Assembly: GCA_019244235.1 (NCBI GenBank)
Contig: JAFASY010000264.1
Span: forward strand, 1 to 64,000
Reading direction: 5' to 3'
From: Chroococcidiopsidaceae cyanobacterium CP_BM_ER_R8_30
GTDB lineage: Bacteria; Cyanobacteriota; Cyanobacteriia; Cyanobacteriales; Chroococcidiopsidaceae
DNA length: 64,000 bases
Both the position numbers and the translations under genes were made by a program. The number at the start of each line of letters is the position of its first letter. Positions within the stretch are counted from its first letter, which is position 1. Below, one piece after another: positions 33,751 to 43,080 of the stretch. The notes beneath the pieces were generated by a model that saw nothing but the letters and a program-made list of their open reading frames with translations, was not told the DNA's origin and did not search any database.

Positions 33751-35031
33751 CTACTCAGTTTCAATCAGGTTGTCATTAGGATTGACTAACCTTAATAGCT
33801 TCTGCTTGATCTGAGTATCAAAGACTTCCCATTTCATCTTGGCATAGGCAGCATTCTCATTGTCTCCAGATAGGAAGCCCATGGGAATCTCAAAACCACC
33901 TGCGCCTGGACGTCCACCGCCGAAGAAACGTCCCTGGTTGTCTTGCCCAAAGGCTTCTTTAATAAACTCATCGGGATCGAGAGTGAGTTTATTTGTTCTA
34001 AGAGAGCCAACTACAACTTCTAGTTCCTCATCTTTGTCATGGACAATACCGTAGACAACAGCTGTGTGGACGTTTTCTTCAGTTACGAGAAAGTCAGCGG
34101 CTTGGGGGATGGCATCGCGGTCATCGTAGCGGAGGTAACCTACACCAGCTATGGAGAAGCTGTTTTGCACAACTCGATTTTTGATCGAGCGTTCAATCAC
34201 GTCCATCACCCTTTTAGAACGTGTTGCCTGCAAAACAGCATTTAATAACTGGGCATCATAGAATCGGCTCAGGTATCCAGCTGCTAGAAAATCTTCTTCT
34301 TGGGCTTGCATCAGCCGCATCGTATCGGACCTGATTCCGTGCATCAAGGCAGTGGCACATTTCACATGTTGGCTAACACTGCTATCAAGCGTGAGCAAAC
34401 CAGCCTGTAAGTACTGAGTAAAAATGGTGGCAGTTGCTCTCACATCTGGACGGATATCAAGAAACTCTACTTGTATGTCGTTTTGTTTAGCATGGTGGTC
34501 AACGATGACAAGCGCTGGTACACCTGCCTCTTGTACCAGTGGCAGAAGCTGGCTTGTCGTTCCCTGAGTATCAATCAGGACGTAGCCTTTATAAACCGAT
34601 AAGTCCTTTGTCTTCGTTGTCTGAGCTGTCCAACGCTGGGCAGGTAAGCCAGTCAGCTTAACTAGGGCAATGTTTTCCTGATGGCTGAGGGTGCCAGCAT
34701 ATACGATGTCGCACTGAATATCATATTGTTGGGCAATCAACTGATAAGTCCAGGCAGAGGAGAGAGCATCAGGATCAGGGAAATCTTGTAGGATCACTAA
34801 CTGTCGTTCTTGCCGATGCCGCTCTAGCATCTGCTGTAAAGCTTCCACCTTTTGATTTAACCCTGTTGGGATGCAGCGTTGAATTCCGGGATTCTCAGAT
34901 TCCCTATTTACTAGTGCTAGTGGAGGCTCCTGAATCAATTCAGCCTGGGATATCTGACCTTGAGTACTGCTTGAAGGTGTGAAACCTTTTTTTGATGGCA
35001 TTTCCAGCAGCTTGAGTGAGTTCGAGTCCAT
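33751..35031 (-). CDS. DHH/DHHA1 phosphoesterase (NrnA-like)
   Basis: 426 residues. The DHH motifs are LQDFPDPDALSSAW, VLIDTQGTTSQL and VIVDHHAKQNDIQVEF, with LDIRPDVRATATIFTQYL. The C-terminal DHHA1 part ends with GRFFGGGRPGAGGFEIPMG, the glycine-rich substrate loop. These enzymes cleave nanoRNA, pAp or cyclic-dinucleotide products such as pApA. With a c-di-AMP riboswitch in the same window, a role in c-di-AMP turnover is conceivable but not shown. A ~70-residue N-terminal extension is unusual. Confidence 0.88.
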   Translation of the reverse strand: MDSNSLKLLEMPSKKGFTPSSSTQGQISQAELIQEPPLALVNRESENPGIQRCIPTGLNQKVEALQQMLERHRQERQLVILQDFPDPDALSSAWTYQLIAQQYDIQCDIVYAGTLSHQENIALVKLTGLPAQRWTAQTTKTKDLSVYKGYVLIDTQGTTSQLLPLVQEAGVPALVIVDHHAKQNDIQVEFLDIRPDVRATATIFTQYLQAGLLTLDSSVSQHVKCATALMHGIRSDTMRLMQAQEEDFLAAGYLSRFYDAQLLNAVLQATRSKRVMDVIERSIKNRVVQNSFSIAGVGYLRYDDRDAIPQAADFLVTEENVHTAVVYGIVHDKDEELEVVVGSLRTNKLTLDPDEFIKEAFGQDNQGRFFGGGRPGAGGFEIPMGFLSGDNENAAYAKMKWEVFDTQIKQKLLRLVNPNDNLIETE

Positions 35032-35188
35032 GAATAATGTTGTTGTGAGTGTGTGAGGTATATGCTATTGTGAAAGACCGGAACGTGGTATTGACCTAAG
35101 TATGTGCAGACTTCAATTCTCGCAGAAAAAACTAAGACATTGCATCAGTCTCCCAGCTTATGTCTTCGTAGCCCTCAACCCTGAAGCA

Positions 35189-35686
35189 TTAGAGACCAAT
35201 GATATACTTTTGCCACTCCTCGTGTAGTCCGCTTTTAAGGTGCTTGCTCACTTCAAAGTAGAGGCTACTGTAGGGCTTTCTGGGAGGATGGTGCAGCATC
35301 ATATTGGCCTCAATAGGCGTTCGACTGCCTTTCCTGACATTACAGCGGACGCAGGCAGTCACTATATTCTCCCAGGTATCACCACCACCCCGAGAGCGTG
35401 GAGTCACATGATCTAGCGTCAAATCGTCACCCGTGTAGCCGCAGTACTGACAAGCATGACCATCGCGGTGGAGAATATTGCGGCGTGTCAAGGGGATCTC
35501 TTTATAAGGAACCCTAACATAATGACGTAGCCGGATCACGGTTGGGAGAGGGAATTCAGAGTAAACGTACTTACCGTTGTACTCAACCCGCTCAGCTTTA
35601 CCTTTGATTAACAGAACGACTGCCCGCCGCCAGCTCGTAATATTGAGCGGTTCGTAAGAGGCGTTGAGGACTAAAACCTTGCCCAT
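35189..35686 (-). CDS. HNH endonuclease (conserved cyanobacterial type)
   Basis: 165 residues. The N-terminus MGKVLVLNASYEPLNITSWRRAVVLL is conserved in this HNH group. The HNH core is CQYCGYTGDDLTLDHVTPRSRGGGDTWENIVTACVRCNVRKGSRTP, with zinc Cys pairs and the L-D-H-V active-site His. It is present as a single gene in most cyanobacteria and its role is unknown (DNA repair is possible). Divergent from alr. Confidence 0.92.
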   Translation of the reverse strand: MGKVLVLNASYEPLNITSWRRAVVLLIKGKAERVEYNGKYVYSEFPLPTVIRLRHYVRVPYKEIPLTRRNILHRDGHACQYCGYTGDDLTLDHVTPRSRGGGDTWENIVTACVRCNVRKGSRTPIEANMMLHHPPRKPYSSLYFEVSKHLKSGLHEEWQKYIIGL

Positions 35687-35853
35687 TGATGATCGCTCAA
35701 GCCAATATTTTTTACAGATAGTAACACAACTACATCTCGCTCTGCGCTTTTTGTTGCGACTCTTGACAAGAATAGATTTAGCACACTCTCGCTGGAGTTA
35801 GGACAATGAGGAGAGTATAAATATTCCATGGGTGTTAGGGAGATGTAGAAGAC

Positions 35854-37070
35854 ATGGTATTGAGCTGGGAGCAGACCGAGCTTTTAGTAAGGACAGAGCA
35901 GCAATACGGTGCTGGTGATGAGCTGCGCCAGCGTGCATGGGTGGAAATAGATACAGCTGCACTAGCACACAATATCAAGCAGCTGAAATCCCTTCTATCA
36001 CCTCAGACTGAGTTATTAGCAGTGGTCAAGGCAGATGCTTATGGTCATGGAGCAGTAACCGTAGCAAAAACTGTCATAGGTTCTGGTGCCAGTTTGTTAG
36101 GTGTGGCAACAGTGCCGGAGGGCATTGAACTACGAAAAGCTGGCATTAAAGCTCCTATCATTATTTTGGGCGCAACTCATACTTTGGAGCAAATTCACGT
36201 GATCGCCTGCTGGCAATTACAGCCGACGCTCTATCACCCGCAACAAGCTCTGATGTTTTCAGAAACGTTAAGTGGCAGCTTTGCCAGTTCTCGCAGCTTC
36301 AATCCTCTGCCAGTTCATGTAAAGTTTGATACGGGAATGTCACGACTTGGACCATCTTGGCAACAAGCAGCGGAATTTGTACGGCTCGTGCGACGGTTGC
36401 CTAATCTAGAAATTAAAAGCATTTACTCCCATCTAGCAACGGCAGAGAATCTTGACCAAACGGTGATGAGGCAGCAGCAAGCAAGGTTTGACCAGGTTAT
36501 TGCCCAAATTGCCACTGAGATGCCTCTACCGCCAAGGCATTTAGCTAACTCAGCTGCTACCCTAACTGATAAAGCACTACATTACGACATGGTGCGAGTG
36601 GTTTAGCCATGTATGGCCTCTACCCAGGTACTCATTTGAGAGATACGGTCGATCTCAAACCAGCCCTACAAGTCAAAGCGCGGGTGACTCAGGTGAAGAG
36701 CGTTCTGCCCCTGACAGGCGTGAGTTACGGTCATAAATTCATAACTGAAAGGGAAATGCGCTTGGCTGTTGTCGGTATTGGTTACGCTGATGGCGTACCT
36801 CGCAACCTTTCTAATAGAATGACGGTACTGCTTCGCGGTCAGCGAGTACCACAGGTTGGGGCGATAACGATGGATCAGCTCATGCTAGATGTCAGTGAGA
36901 TCGGCAACCTCACTGTAGGGGAAGAGGTCACACTTTTAGGATCCGAGGGCAAAGAACAAATCTCAGCTGATGATTGGGCAACCACATTAGGTACGATTTC
37001 TTGGGAAATTCTTTGCGGCTTCAAGCATCGGCTACCCCGCGTGGCGGTAGGTGAATCAAATTTAGCTTGA
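35854..37070 (+). pseudogene. alr: Alanine racemase with an apparent one-base frameshift
   Basis: The first frame (35854-36606) holds the PLP lysine K59 in AVVKADAYGHG, and continues to HYDMVRV, where the family has HYDMVRVG-I/L-AMYGL. Here the reading goes GTG GTT TAG. One additional G near 36598-36602 would give V-R-V-G-L-A-M-Y-G-L and join the second frame (36609-37070), which carries the catalytic Tyr in VGIGYADGVPRNLSN and the end of the enzyme. Restored length is about 405 residues, normal for Alr. Everything else looks intact, so either a sequencing error or a very recent mutation is likely. Alr makes D-alanine for peptidoglycan. Confidence 0.9.
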
Positions 37071-37141
37071 GACTAGCACTTCAATTCAGGCATACTAGTT
37101 CTACGGTACTAAGAATGCTGATATAAACCGTCAAAAAAGCT

Positions 37142-37816
37142 ATGCCTGAAACCCTAAGACTTGAGGATGTTATTGAATTTGCCGAGAATCCAGAGCCTCG
37201 ATGCCCATGTGTCTTGTTACTAGATGCTTCTGGCTCTATGAACGGCGCACCTATAGATGCCTTAAATGCCGGGTTACACACATTTAAGGAGGAGCTTAAC
37301 CGGGACGATATTGCAAAAAAGCGAGTTGAAGTCGCAATTGTATCGTTTAACAGTGAGGTGGAGGTTGTCCAAGATTTTGTCACAGCCGACCAGTTTGACC
37401 CTCCAACTCTAGTAGCTGGGGGCTTAACCCATATGGGGTCTGGAATTCATAAGGCGCTGGATCTAGTCCAAGACCGCAAAGCCCAATACCGTAATAACGG
37501 GGTAGCGTATTATCGCCCCTGGGTATTTTTGATCACAGATGGAGAGCCGCAAGGAGAGTCAGATAATGTGGTAGAAGCGGCGGCGCAACGCCTGCAACAG
37601 GAAGAAGAAAGTCAGCGCGTTGCCTTTTTTGCAGTGGGGGTAGAGGATGCGAATTTAACTCGTTTAAGCCAAATCGTTGTGAGAACGCCTTTGAAGCTTA
37701 AAGGGCTGAACTTCCAGGAAATGTTTATCTGGCTCTCAGCCAGTATGCAGAGAGTTTCTCAATCGCAAACGAATGAGCAGGTACCGCTCCCGCCACCAGG
37801 ATGGGGGGCAATCTAA
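37142..37816 (+). CDS. von Willebrand factor A domain protein (TerY-like)
   Basis: 224 residues. The MIDAS residues are in VLLLDASGSMNGAPIDAL (D-x-S-x-S), GGLTHMGSG (Thr) and FLITDGEPQG (Asp). The single VWA domain fills the protein, with a Pro-rich tail PLPPPGWGAI. TerY-like VWA proteins occur with kinases and phosphatases in stress or conflict loci, but none is adjacent here. The stop shares four bases with the convergent deacetylase gene. Confidence 0.88.
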   Translation: MPETLRLEDVIEFAENPEPRCPCVLLLDASGSMNGAPIDALNAGLHTFKEELNRDDIAKKRVEVAIVSFNSEVEVVQDFVTADQFDPPTLVAGGLTHMGSGIHKALDLVQDRKAQYRNNGVAYYRPWVFLITDGEPQGESDNVVEAAAQRLQQEEESQRVAFFAVGVEDANLTRLSQIVVRTPLKLKGLNFQEMFIWLSASMQRVSQSQTNEQVPLPPPGWGAI

Positions 37817-39723
37817 GGGAGTTTTGCAGCTGCTGCAACACAGGTATTACTCGCTGATGGGGGGGCAATGAGAGCAACTACGTGAGGCACTGGGCGCAAC
37901 TCATAGCCAACTAAATTTGCCATCAGGGATTTACCTTTGTAGGCGAGCGAACTACTGGCACCAGAGTCAACCATAACTGCATCTCTAAACCCCGCTTTAG
38001 CGAGACTCTTTCCTAGCGATATTGCGTCAACTAGGTTCAAAGTGACACCAATCATTGGTTGTCCCTGCTGGTTAATTCCCCAGAAAGCGCGATTACGAGC
38101 TACGGCAAAATCCACCAAATTGCCGAAATTCTTGGCAGGTTGTGGTTGACTATCTTTGACAAGCCAAGCAGCGGCGATAAAGGCATCAGTGACATTTGGC
38201 ATTTCAGCTTGAATGCCTGCAAGGGTGTTGTGCTTAGTCTGGTCGAAAGGAATAAATTTCACAGCTCGTGGGCTGATGAGTACCAGTGGTCGTCCGACAG
38301 ATCTTGTGTTTTCATACTTCAGACCAGGGATGAATTTGTGTTCGTTTTGACTCAGCACTGGTCCAATCATTTCATTAGAATTCAAGTAACGCATTGAGAA
38401 AAAGCCGCCATCAACAGCAGCAGTTGCATTCGTGCCAGCTATAATCTGGGGGACTTGATAGCGGCTATTGGCATGAATTGTGATTGGTCTACCGCCGGAA
38501 ACCATCATGAGTCGGTTTCTATCAATAGTGACTCTAGTTATTTTGATCGGGCTATTAAAGTCAAACCCTCCACTCCAATTTGCCAGTTTTGGTCCTCCCC
38601 AGGCTTGAGCGATCGCGTTTTGTAAACCAGATTGCCCAATGCGATCGATTGCTAGTAAATTTTTTGACTGTCCAGCAAAGCGGTCTTCAAAGTCATTCAT
38701 TGTCAGTGCCGCTACATAGCCTGCCTCTTGCACAAACTTTTCCACTCGCGCATCGTACTTTCCTTCTGGATAGGTAAAGTAACGGATGGGAATACCTAGC
38801 TTAGATTCAATGATGCGTTTAGACTGGACTATCTCTCTTCTGAGGCGGGCGTCTGACAAAGCAGTTACATCATGGGGGTGAGTGACACTGTGAGCTGAAA
38901 TTGTGACTAAGGGGTTAGCTGCCATCTCTCGCAGTTGGTCCCAAGTTACATGTTCTCTACCAGTATCGATTCCTATATTTTTGGTATAAATTGAAAAAAC
39001 AGCCGGATAGCCATACTGTTTTAGCAAAGGATAGACGTATCTATAAGCGCTTTCATAGCCATCATCAAAAGTTAGCAGAATTGGCTTGTCTGGCAGTGGC
39101 AGTCCCGTTCTTAAATGGGCAACCAGCTCGGCAAGACTAATTGGTGTCAGACCATTGTCATGAATCAGCCGTAGCTGTTGTTCAAACTCTTCTGGAGTGA
39201 TGTCAAAAAACACTTCCTTCTCTGGCAGAATATCGTGGTACATGATCACAGGTACCCTCGCTAGTCGTGCCCGTTGATTGATCTCTGGCCAAGGGCTAGG
39301 ATTCAGGTATGCCATTAGCTGAGGACCAAATTTCTGGATCAACCTATGCATACCAACTTCAGGTTTTTCAACCCAGTTCGCTGCCTGTACCCAACTACCA
39401 ACAAGATTGGCAAGTTGAAGGGAAGAGGTACCGCTATCACAAGTTTGCGTTAAAGGTTGATCTGTAGCAGATGTCGAGTCAGAACTGAGAACTGGCGAAG
39501 AATCAGGCTGTTGAAATGATTGAGCCAAAGTCGGCTCCGCCACTAAGGGTGATGAGAAGACTAAGGGCAGGATTAAAGCAAGCAAGTCAGCCACAATGGC
39601 AAGACTTAACTTTCCGGTGGAGTTAGCTCCAGTGGTTGTCCTGAGCCAGCTCAGATTTTTATTAGGAAATTCGGACCTGGCATCAGAAGGACGCTTTCGA
39701 CGGAATAGCATCAGACTCCTCAC
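37813..39723 (-). CDS. Exported polysaccharide deacetylase fused to a phosphodiester glycosidase (NAGPA) domain
   Basis: 636 residues. A membrane/signal helix lies around residues 40-65 (LSLAIVADLLALILPLVFSSPLVA). The NodB deacetylase domain (~150-385) shows LLTFDDGYESAYRYV, ISAHSVTHPHDV and RYFTYPEGKYD, covering the metal and catalytic residues. The C-terminal part (~395-630) is a NAGPA-type phosphodiester glycosidase: AAVDGGFFSMRY, then AVMVDSGASSSLAYKGKSL. Each domain is known alone on cell-wall or exopolysaccharide substrates; having both in one polypeptide suggests coordinated trimming of an envelope glycan (inference). Confidence 0.88.
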   Translation of the reverse strand: MRSLMLFRRKRPSDARSEFPNKNLSWLRTTTGANSTGKLSLAIVADLLALILPLVFSSPLVAEPTLAQSFQQPDSSPVLSSDSTSATDQPLTQTCDSGTSSLQLANLVGSWVQAANWVEKPEVGMHRLIQKFGPQLMAYLNPSPWPEINQRARLARVPVIMYHDILPEKEVFFDITPEEFEQQLRLIHDNGLTPISLAELVAHLRTGLPLPDKPILLTFDDGYESAYRYVYPLLKQYGYPAVFSIYTKNIGIDTGREHVTWDQLREMAANPLVTISAHSVTHPHDVTALSDARLRREIVQSKRIIESKLGIPIRYFTYPEGKYDARVEKFVQEAGYVAALTMNDFEDRFAGQSKNLLAIDRIGQSGLQNAIAQAWGGPKLANWSGGFDFNSPIKITRVTIDRNRLMMVSGGRPITIHANSRYQVPQIIAGTNATAAVDGGFFSMRYLNSNEMIGPVLSQNEHKFIPGLKYENTRSVGRPLVLISPRAVKFIPFDQTKHNTLAGIQAEMPNVTDAFIAAAWLVKDSQPQPAKNFGNLVDFAVARNRAFWGINQQGQPMIGVTLNLVDAISLGKSLAKAGFRDAVMVDSGASSSLAYKGKSLMANLVGYELRPVPHVVALIAPPSASNTCVAAAAKLP

Positions 39724-40139
39724 GTTTGGGACAACAGATAGAGTACCTCATTGACGTGAATTCATCACCAATAGCAACACATTTGGTGATGGATTTTAAG
39801 AGCGTGGGCTACGCTTCTAACATAGACCCCACTTTCCACCCTTTAACTGTCACACTAAATCATTAGGAATAAAACTCGATCAGAGCAAAGGTTTGAAAAT
39901 ACCTAGTTCATTTGAGCCATCTGCTTCTTCTGCAACTGTTTAACCTGTAACGCCATGATTTCATACCTAGTCACGTAATTGAAATTCAATTTTCTGGGTA
40001 CAATATATAAGTAAAACAGAACTCTCTATTCTTGAACCATTTAGGAAATATAATATTTTCCCCTTCTGCTTCCACAGCTATTTTCAAATGAAATTGCAAC
40101 AAGATACTGTTTGTTACGCTTCCCATCAGGAAAAAGCTA
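39724..40139. other. 416-base intergenic region with one inverted repeat
   Basis: No gene is supported. CATCACCAA (39763-39771) and TTGGTGATG (39783-39791) form a perfect 9-bp stem with an 11-base loop, 40 bases upstream of the deacetylase gene, followed by GATTTTAAG. The half nearer 40139 is AT-rich with scattered -10-like TATAAT-type words and may be old mobile-element debris next to the accessory gene pair. Confidence 0.45.
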
Positions 40140-40508
40140 CTATGTTGCACTTATAATGAACACAGCTAATAAAATAACACCGCACACGAAAAGAAATCCT
40201 TGAATAATGCCTAAAGAACCAACTCTCTTTATCCTGAGAACACTATCAACCTGATTTTTTCTGACTCCAACAGATATTAATGAAATTGTAATAACTCCAC
40301 AAAGAAAACTGAGAGTAAGAGATGCAATTGAGGCTTTAAAAATATTAATGAGTATAATGTTTGATGCAATATTAGACGGTAATCCACCTCTAGAAAAATT
40401 TACAGCAAAACCTACAATTACTGATGCCAAGGTTATCTGCTGCTTCACCAGCTCAATTGTCAAGTCAAGGCTTTTCTTCTTTGCCTCTTGAGCATCTGAA
40501 AACAACAT
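40140..40508 (-). CDS. Unknown three-helix membrane protein
   Basis: 122 residues. An amphipathic N-terminus (SDAQEAKKKSLDLTIELVKQQITL) leads into hydrophobic helices ITLASVIVGFAVNF, IILINIFKASIASLTLSFLCGVITISLI and LGIIQGFLFVCGVILLAVFIIS. No known motif. It lies 23 bp after a soluble partner (40532-41011) on the same strand, and both have low GC and atypical codon use for this window. A two-gene accessory unit is likely; function unknown. Confidence 0.65.
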   Translation of the reverse strand: MLFSDAQEAKKKSLDLTIELVKQQITLASVIVGFAVNFSRGGLPSNIASNIILINIFKASIASLTLSFLCGVITISLISVGVRKNQVDSVLRIKRVGSLGIIQGFLFVCGVILLAVFIISAT

Positions 40509-40531
40509 AGATACCTCAGTAAAGTAACTCT

Positions 40532-41011
40532 TTACTCACAGACAAACTCTAATTCTGCTACACGACAGATAATTTCTCTGATCTTCTTTAGGATAGAATT
40601 TCGCGCTCCTTTTGATTTCAATGGTTCGTCTCTTCGGAAAGCTTTAGCATAATTCAATATTTCACCTTTGTTATCATATACAGCTTCTAGAGCAAGGCTT
40701 ACTTTTTCCTGAAATTCTTCTATGCTAACAGCTTTACAATATATTTTAGCAACAATATCAAAGGCTTGTTCCTTAATAGATTTGCTTGCACCACCTTCAA
40801 TGTCAAACCCCTCAAGCTGAAATATTGAACGAATAGATCTTCTCAAATCTTTTACACCCTTTGGAAAGAGGTTTACTGGGAATGTATTCCGCTTTGTCAA
40901 TGCTTCTTTAATTTTTTTCCTCTTCTCCTTACTACTTTTCTCTTTCAATGCTGACTCCATCCACGTAGATAAAACCTTTATCAAGGTACAACAATGTTCT
41001 AGGCTTGTCAA
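40532..41011 (-). CDS. Unknown soluble helical protein, partner of a membrane protein
   Basis: 159 residues from a TTG at 41011; an ATG at 40960 (MESALKEKSS) is an alternative start. The sequence is Lys/Glu/Arg-rich and helical: ALKEKSSKEKRKKIKEALTKRN, IKEQAFDIVAKIYCKAVSIEEFQEKVSLALEAVY, and GARNSILKKIREIICRVAELEF. No catalytic motif is recognised. It is the first gene of a low-GC pair with the three-helix membrane protein, beside a transposase remnant. Confidence 0.6.
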   Translation of the reverse strand: MTSLEHCCTLIKVLSTWMESALKEKSSKEKRKKIKEALTKRNTFPVNLFPKGVKDLRRSIRSIFQLEGFDIEGGASKSIKEQAFDIVAKIYCKAVSIEEFQEKVSLALEAVYDNKGEILNYAKAFRRDEPLKSKGARNSILKKIREIICRVAELEFVCE

Positions 41012-41135
41012 TATTAATACTAAAGTATGTATGTCTACTTATAACCAATTTCATTATTAGCAAACCTGTCAAAACCAAGATTTTGACCTAGCGCCTAAGT
41101 ACTATTTTTAGTAGTCTAAGTAAGACAACCGCCAT

Positions 41136-41324
41136 TTGGCATGGTCAATGGGTTATGTTTGCTGGTGTACAACCTGGGACAACGTCAACTCCACTCCCGC
41201 ACTACAGCAGGCAAATCAAACCTTGCCGAACCAACGCGGCAAAGTATCTGCACGCCAAACCTTACGTTGGATGTTTCAATGTTTCATGGCTGTCCATTAT
41301 ATAGTTCTCAATGACATCAAATAG
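41136..41324 (+). pseudogene. Transposase C-terminal remnant (IS4/IS1634-like)
   Basis: Only the end of a transposase is recognisable: ALQQANQTLPNQRGKVSARQTLRWMFQCFMAVHYI. The N-Q-x-G-K...T-x-R-W-x-F-Q-x-F pattern resembles the C-terminal part of IS1634/IS4-group transposases. No catalytic core precedes it. It marks an old insertion between the low-GC gene pair and the PCP_red gene. Confidence 0.5.
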
Positions 41325-41380
41325 CAATTGACTAATGCTGCTTTTATAGCAGTAATCCGCTGAGAGTGACTAGTACGCTT

Positions 41381-41596
41381 TCACTGCCCAAACTCAGCCC
41401 TTGCCTGCTCGACCAACTCAACTGTGACAATTTCCTGCCCAGATGCACGTACCAGGTGTTCAATCCGTTGACGAGCTTGTGCCCGCACGAAGAAGGGAAT
41501 ATTTTTGAGCTTTACCTCGGCTTCAGGCGTCCACACCAAAGAGCCTGTCAAGTCAGAATCATGCATGGTTGATAAACCAATAGCTTGAGTCATCAA
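41381..41596 (-). CDS. PCP_red domain protein
   Basis: 71 residues. [46 protein letters not shown] is the PCP_red domain, which otherwise forms the C-terminus of ChlB in light-independent protochlorophyllide reductase. Stand-alone copies are common near photosystem genes in cyanobacteria. It is downstream of psbC on the same strand, beyond a terminator. Confidence 0.88.
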   Translation of the reverse strand: MMTQAIGLSTMHDSDLTGSLVWTPEAEVKLKNIPFFVRAQARQRIEHLVRASGQEIVTVELVEQARAEFGQ

Positions 41597-41608
41597 TTCT
41601 CATTATCG

Positions 41609-41637
41609 AAAAAAGGCTCCTGAGGAAACCAGGAGCC
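41609..41637 (-). terminator. Intrinsic terminator after psbC
   Basis: On the minus strand GGCTCCTG (41630-41637 complement) pairs with CAGGAGCC (41615-41622 complement), followed by six T at 41609-41614. It lies 42 bp past the psbC stop and just before the PCP_red start. Confidence 0.88.
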
Positions 41638-41679
41638 CTTTAATTATCTCAACACGAGAACAAAAAAGTAGCTACCGCA

Positions 41680-43080
41680 TTAGTCGAGGTCACGCATAGA
41701 TAGCACTGCCTCAGTTTCACGGTTAATCCCTTTCTCGAAACCAGCAACTGCGGCTCTAGCACGACCTGCATGCCACAAGTGTCCTACTAGGAAGAAGAAG
41801 AAGAGCACAAAGTGAGAGGTAGCTAACCAAGAACGCGGAGACACAAAGTTGAAAGAGTTAATCTCCGTAGCCACACCACCAACAGAGTTCAAAGAACCTA
41901 GAGGTGCATGAGTCATATACTCAGCTGCACGGCGTGCTTGCCAGGGCTGAATATCGTTCTTGATTTTATCCAAGTCTAGACCGTTAGGACCGCGTAGGGG
42001 CTCTAACCAAGGAGCGCGGACATCCCAGAAGCGCATTGTTTCACCACCGAAGATGATTTCACCAGTGGGAGAGCGCATCAGGTACTTACCCAAACCAGTC
42101 GGACCTTGAGCAGAACCCACGTTTGCACCCAAACGTTGGTCGCGAATCAAGAAGGTGAGTGCTTGAGCTTGAGACGCTTCCGGACCCGTAGGACCATAAA
42201 ATTCGCTGGGGTAAACGGTGTTATTGAACCAGACGTAGCAGGTGGCAATAAAGGCCATTAGGGAGACTGCACCCAAGCTGTAGGAGAGGTATGCTTCTCC
42301 TGACCAGATGAAGGCGCGACGAGCCCAGGCAAAAGGCTTGGTGAGAATGTGAAAAATACCGCCAAAGATTAGGATCAGACCAACCCAAATGTGACCGCCG
42401 ACGACATCTTCCAAGTTATTGACGCTGACGATTGAACCTTCACCACCAAAGGGAGATCTGATTACGTAACCGAAGATGACAGCCGGATTCAGAGTTGGGT
42501 TAGTAATGACCCGGACATCACCACCACCAGGTGCCCAAGTGTCATATAAACCACCAAAGAACATGGCTTTGAGTACTAACAAGAAGGCGCCGATTCCCAG
42601 GATAATTAGGTGAAATCCAAGAATGCTGGTCATCTTGTTCTTGTCTTTCCAGTCGTAACCGAAGAAGGAAGAGTATTCTTCTAGGGTTTCAGGACCACGG
42701 ACAGCATGATAGATACCGCCTAGACCCAGCACGGCTGAGGAAATCAGGTGCAGCACACCGACGACAAAGTAGGGAAAAGTATCAACAACTTCACCGCCAG
42801 GACCAACACCCCAACCTTGGGCTGCCAAATGAGGTAGCAGAATCAAGCCCTGTTCGTACATGGGCTTTTCTGGAATAAAGTGAGCGACCTCAAATAAAGT
42901 CATCGCTCCAGCCCAGAAGACAATCAAACCAGCATGGGCAACATGGGCGCCCAACAGCTTACCCGATAAGTTGATCAGACGGGCATTACCAGCCCACCAG
43001 GAAAAACCAGACGACTCTAGGTCGCGACCGCCTCCCAGGGTCAAAGAACTGTTAAAAGATGAATTATAAGGCGTTTCCAC
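41680..43080 (-). CDS. psbC: Photosystem II CP43 chlorophyll-binding protein
   Basis: 466 residues from the GTG at 43080, giving the canonical [10 protein letters not shown] opening; an in-frame start further upstream would lie deep within psb[45 protein letters not shown] is the first helix pair, and [25 protein letters not shown] contains the Arg that contacts the Mn cluster. It is an inner antenna of PSII in the thylakoid. The start overlaps the psbD end by 17 bp, as in other cyanobacteria. It includes a small NSS insertion near the N-terminus. Confidence 0.97.
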   Translation of the reverse strand: METPYNSSFNSSLTLGGGRDLESSGFSWWAGNARLINLSGKLLGAHVAHAGLIVFWAGAMTLFEVAHFIPEKPMYEQGLILLPHLAAQGWGVGPGGEVVDTFPYFVVGVLHLISSAVLGLGGIYHAVRGPETLEEYSSFFGYDWKDKNKMTSILGFHLIILGIGAFLLVLKAMFFGGLYDTWAPGGGDVRVITNPTLNPAVIFGYVIRSPFGGEGSIVSVNNLEDVVGGHIWVGLILIFGGIFHILTKPFAWARRAFIWSGEAYLSYSLGAVSLMAFIATCYVWFNNTVYPSEFYGPTGPEASQAQALTFLIRDQRLGANVGSAQGPTGLGKYLMRSPTGEIIFGGETMRFWDVRAPWLEPLRGPNGLDLDKIKNDIQPWQARRAAEYMTHAPLGSLNSVGGVATEINSFNFVSPRSWLATSHFVLFFFFLVGHLWHAGRARAAVAGFEKGINRETEAVLSMRDLD

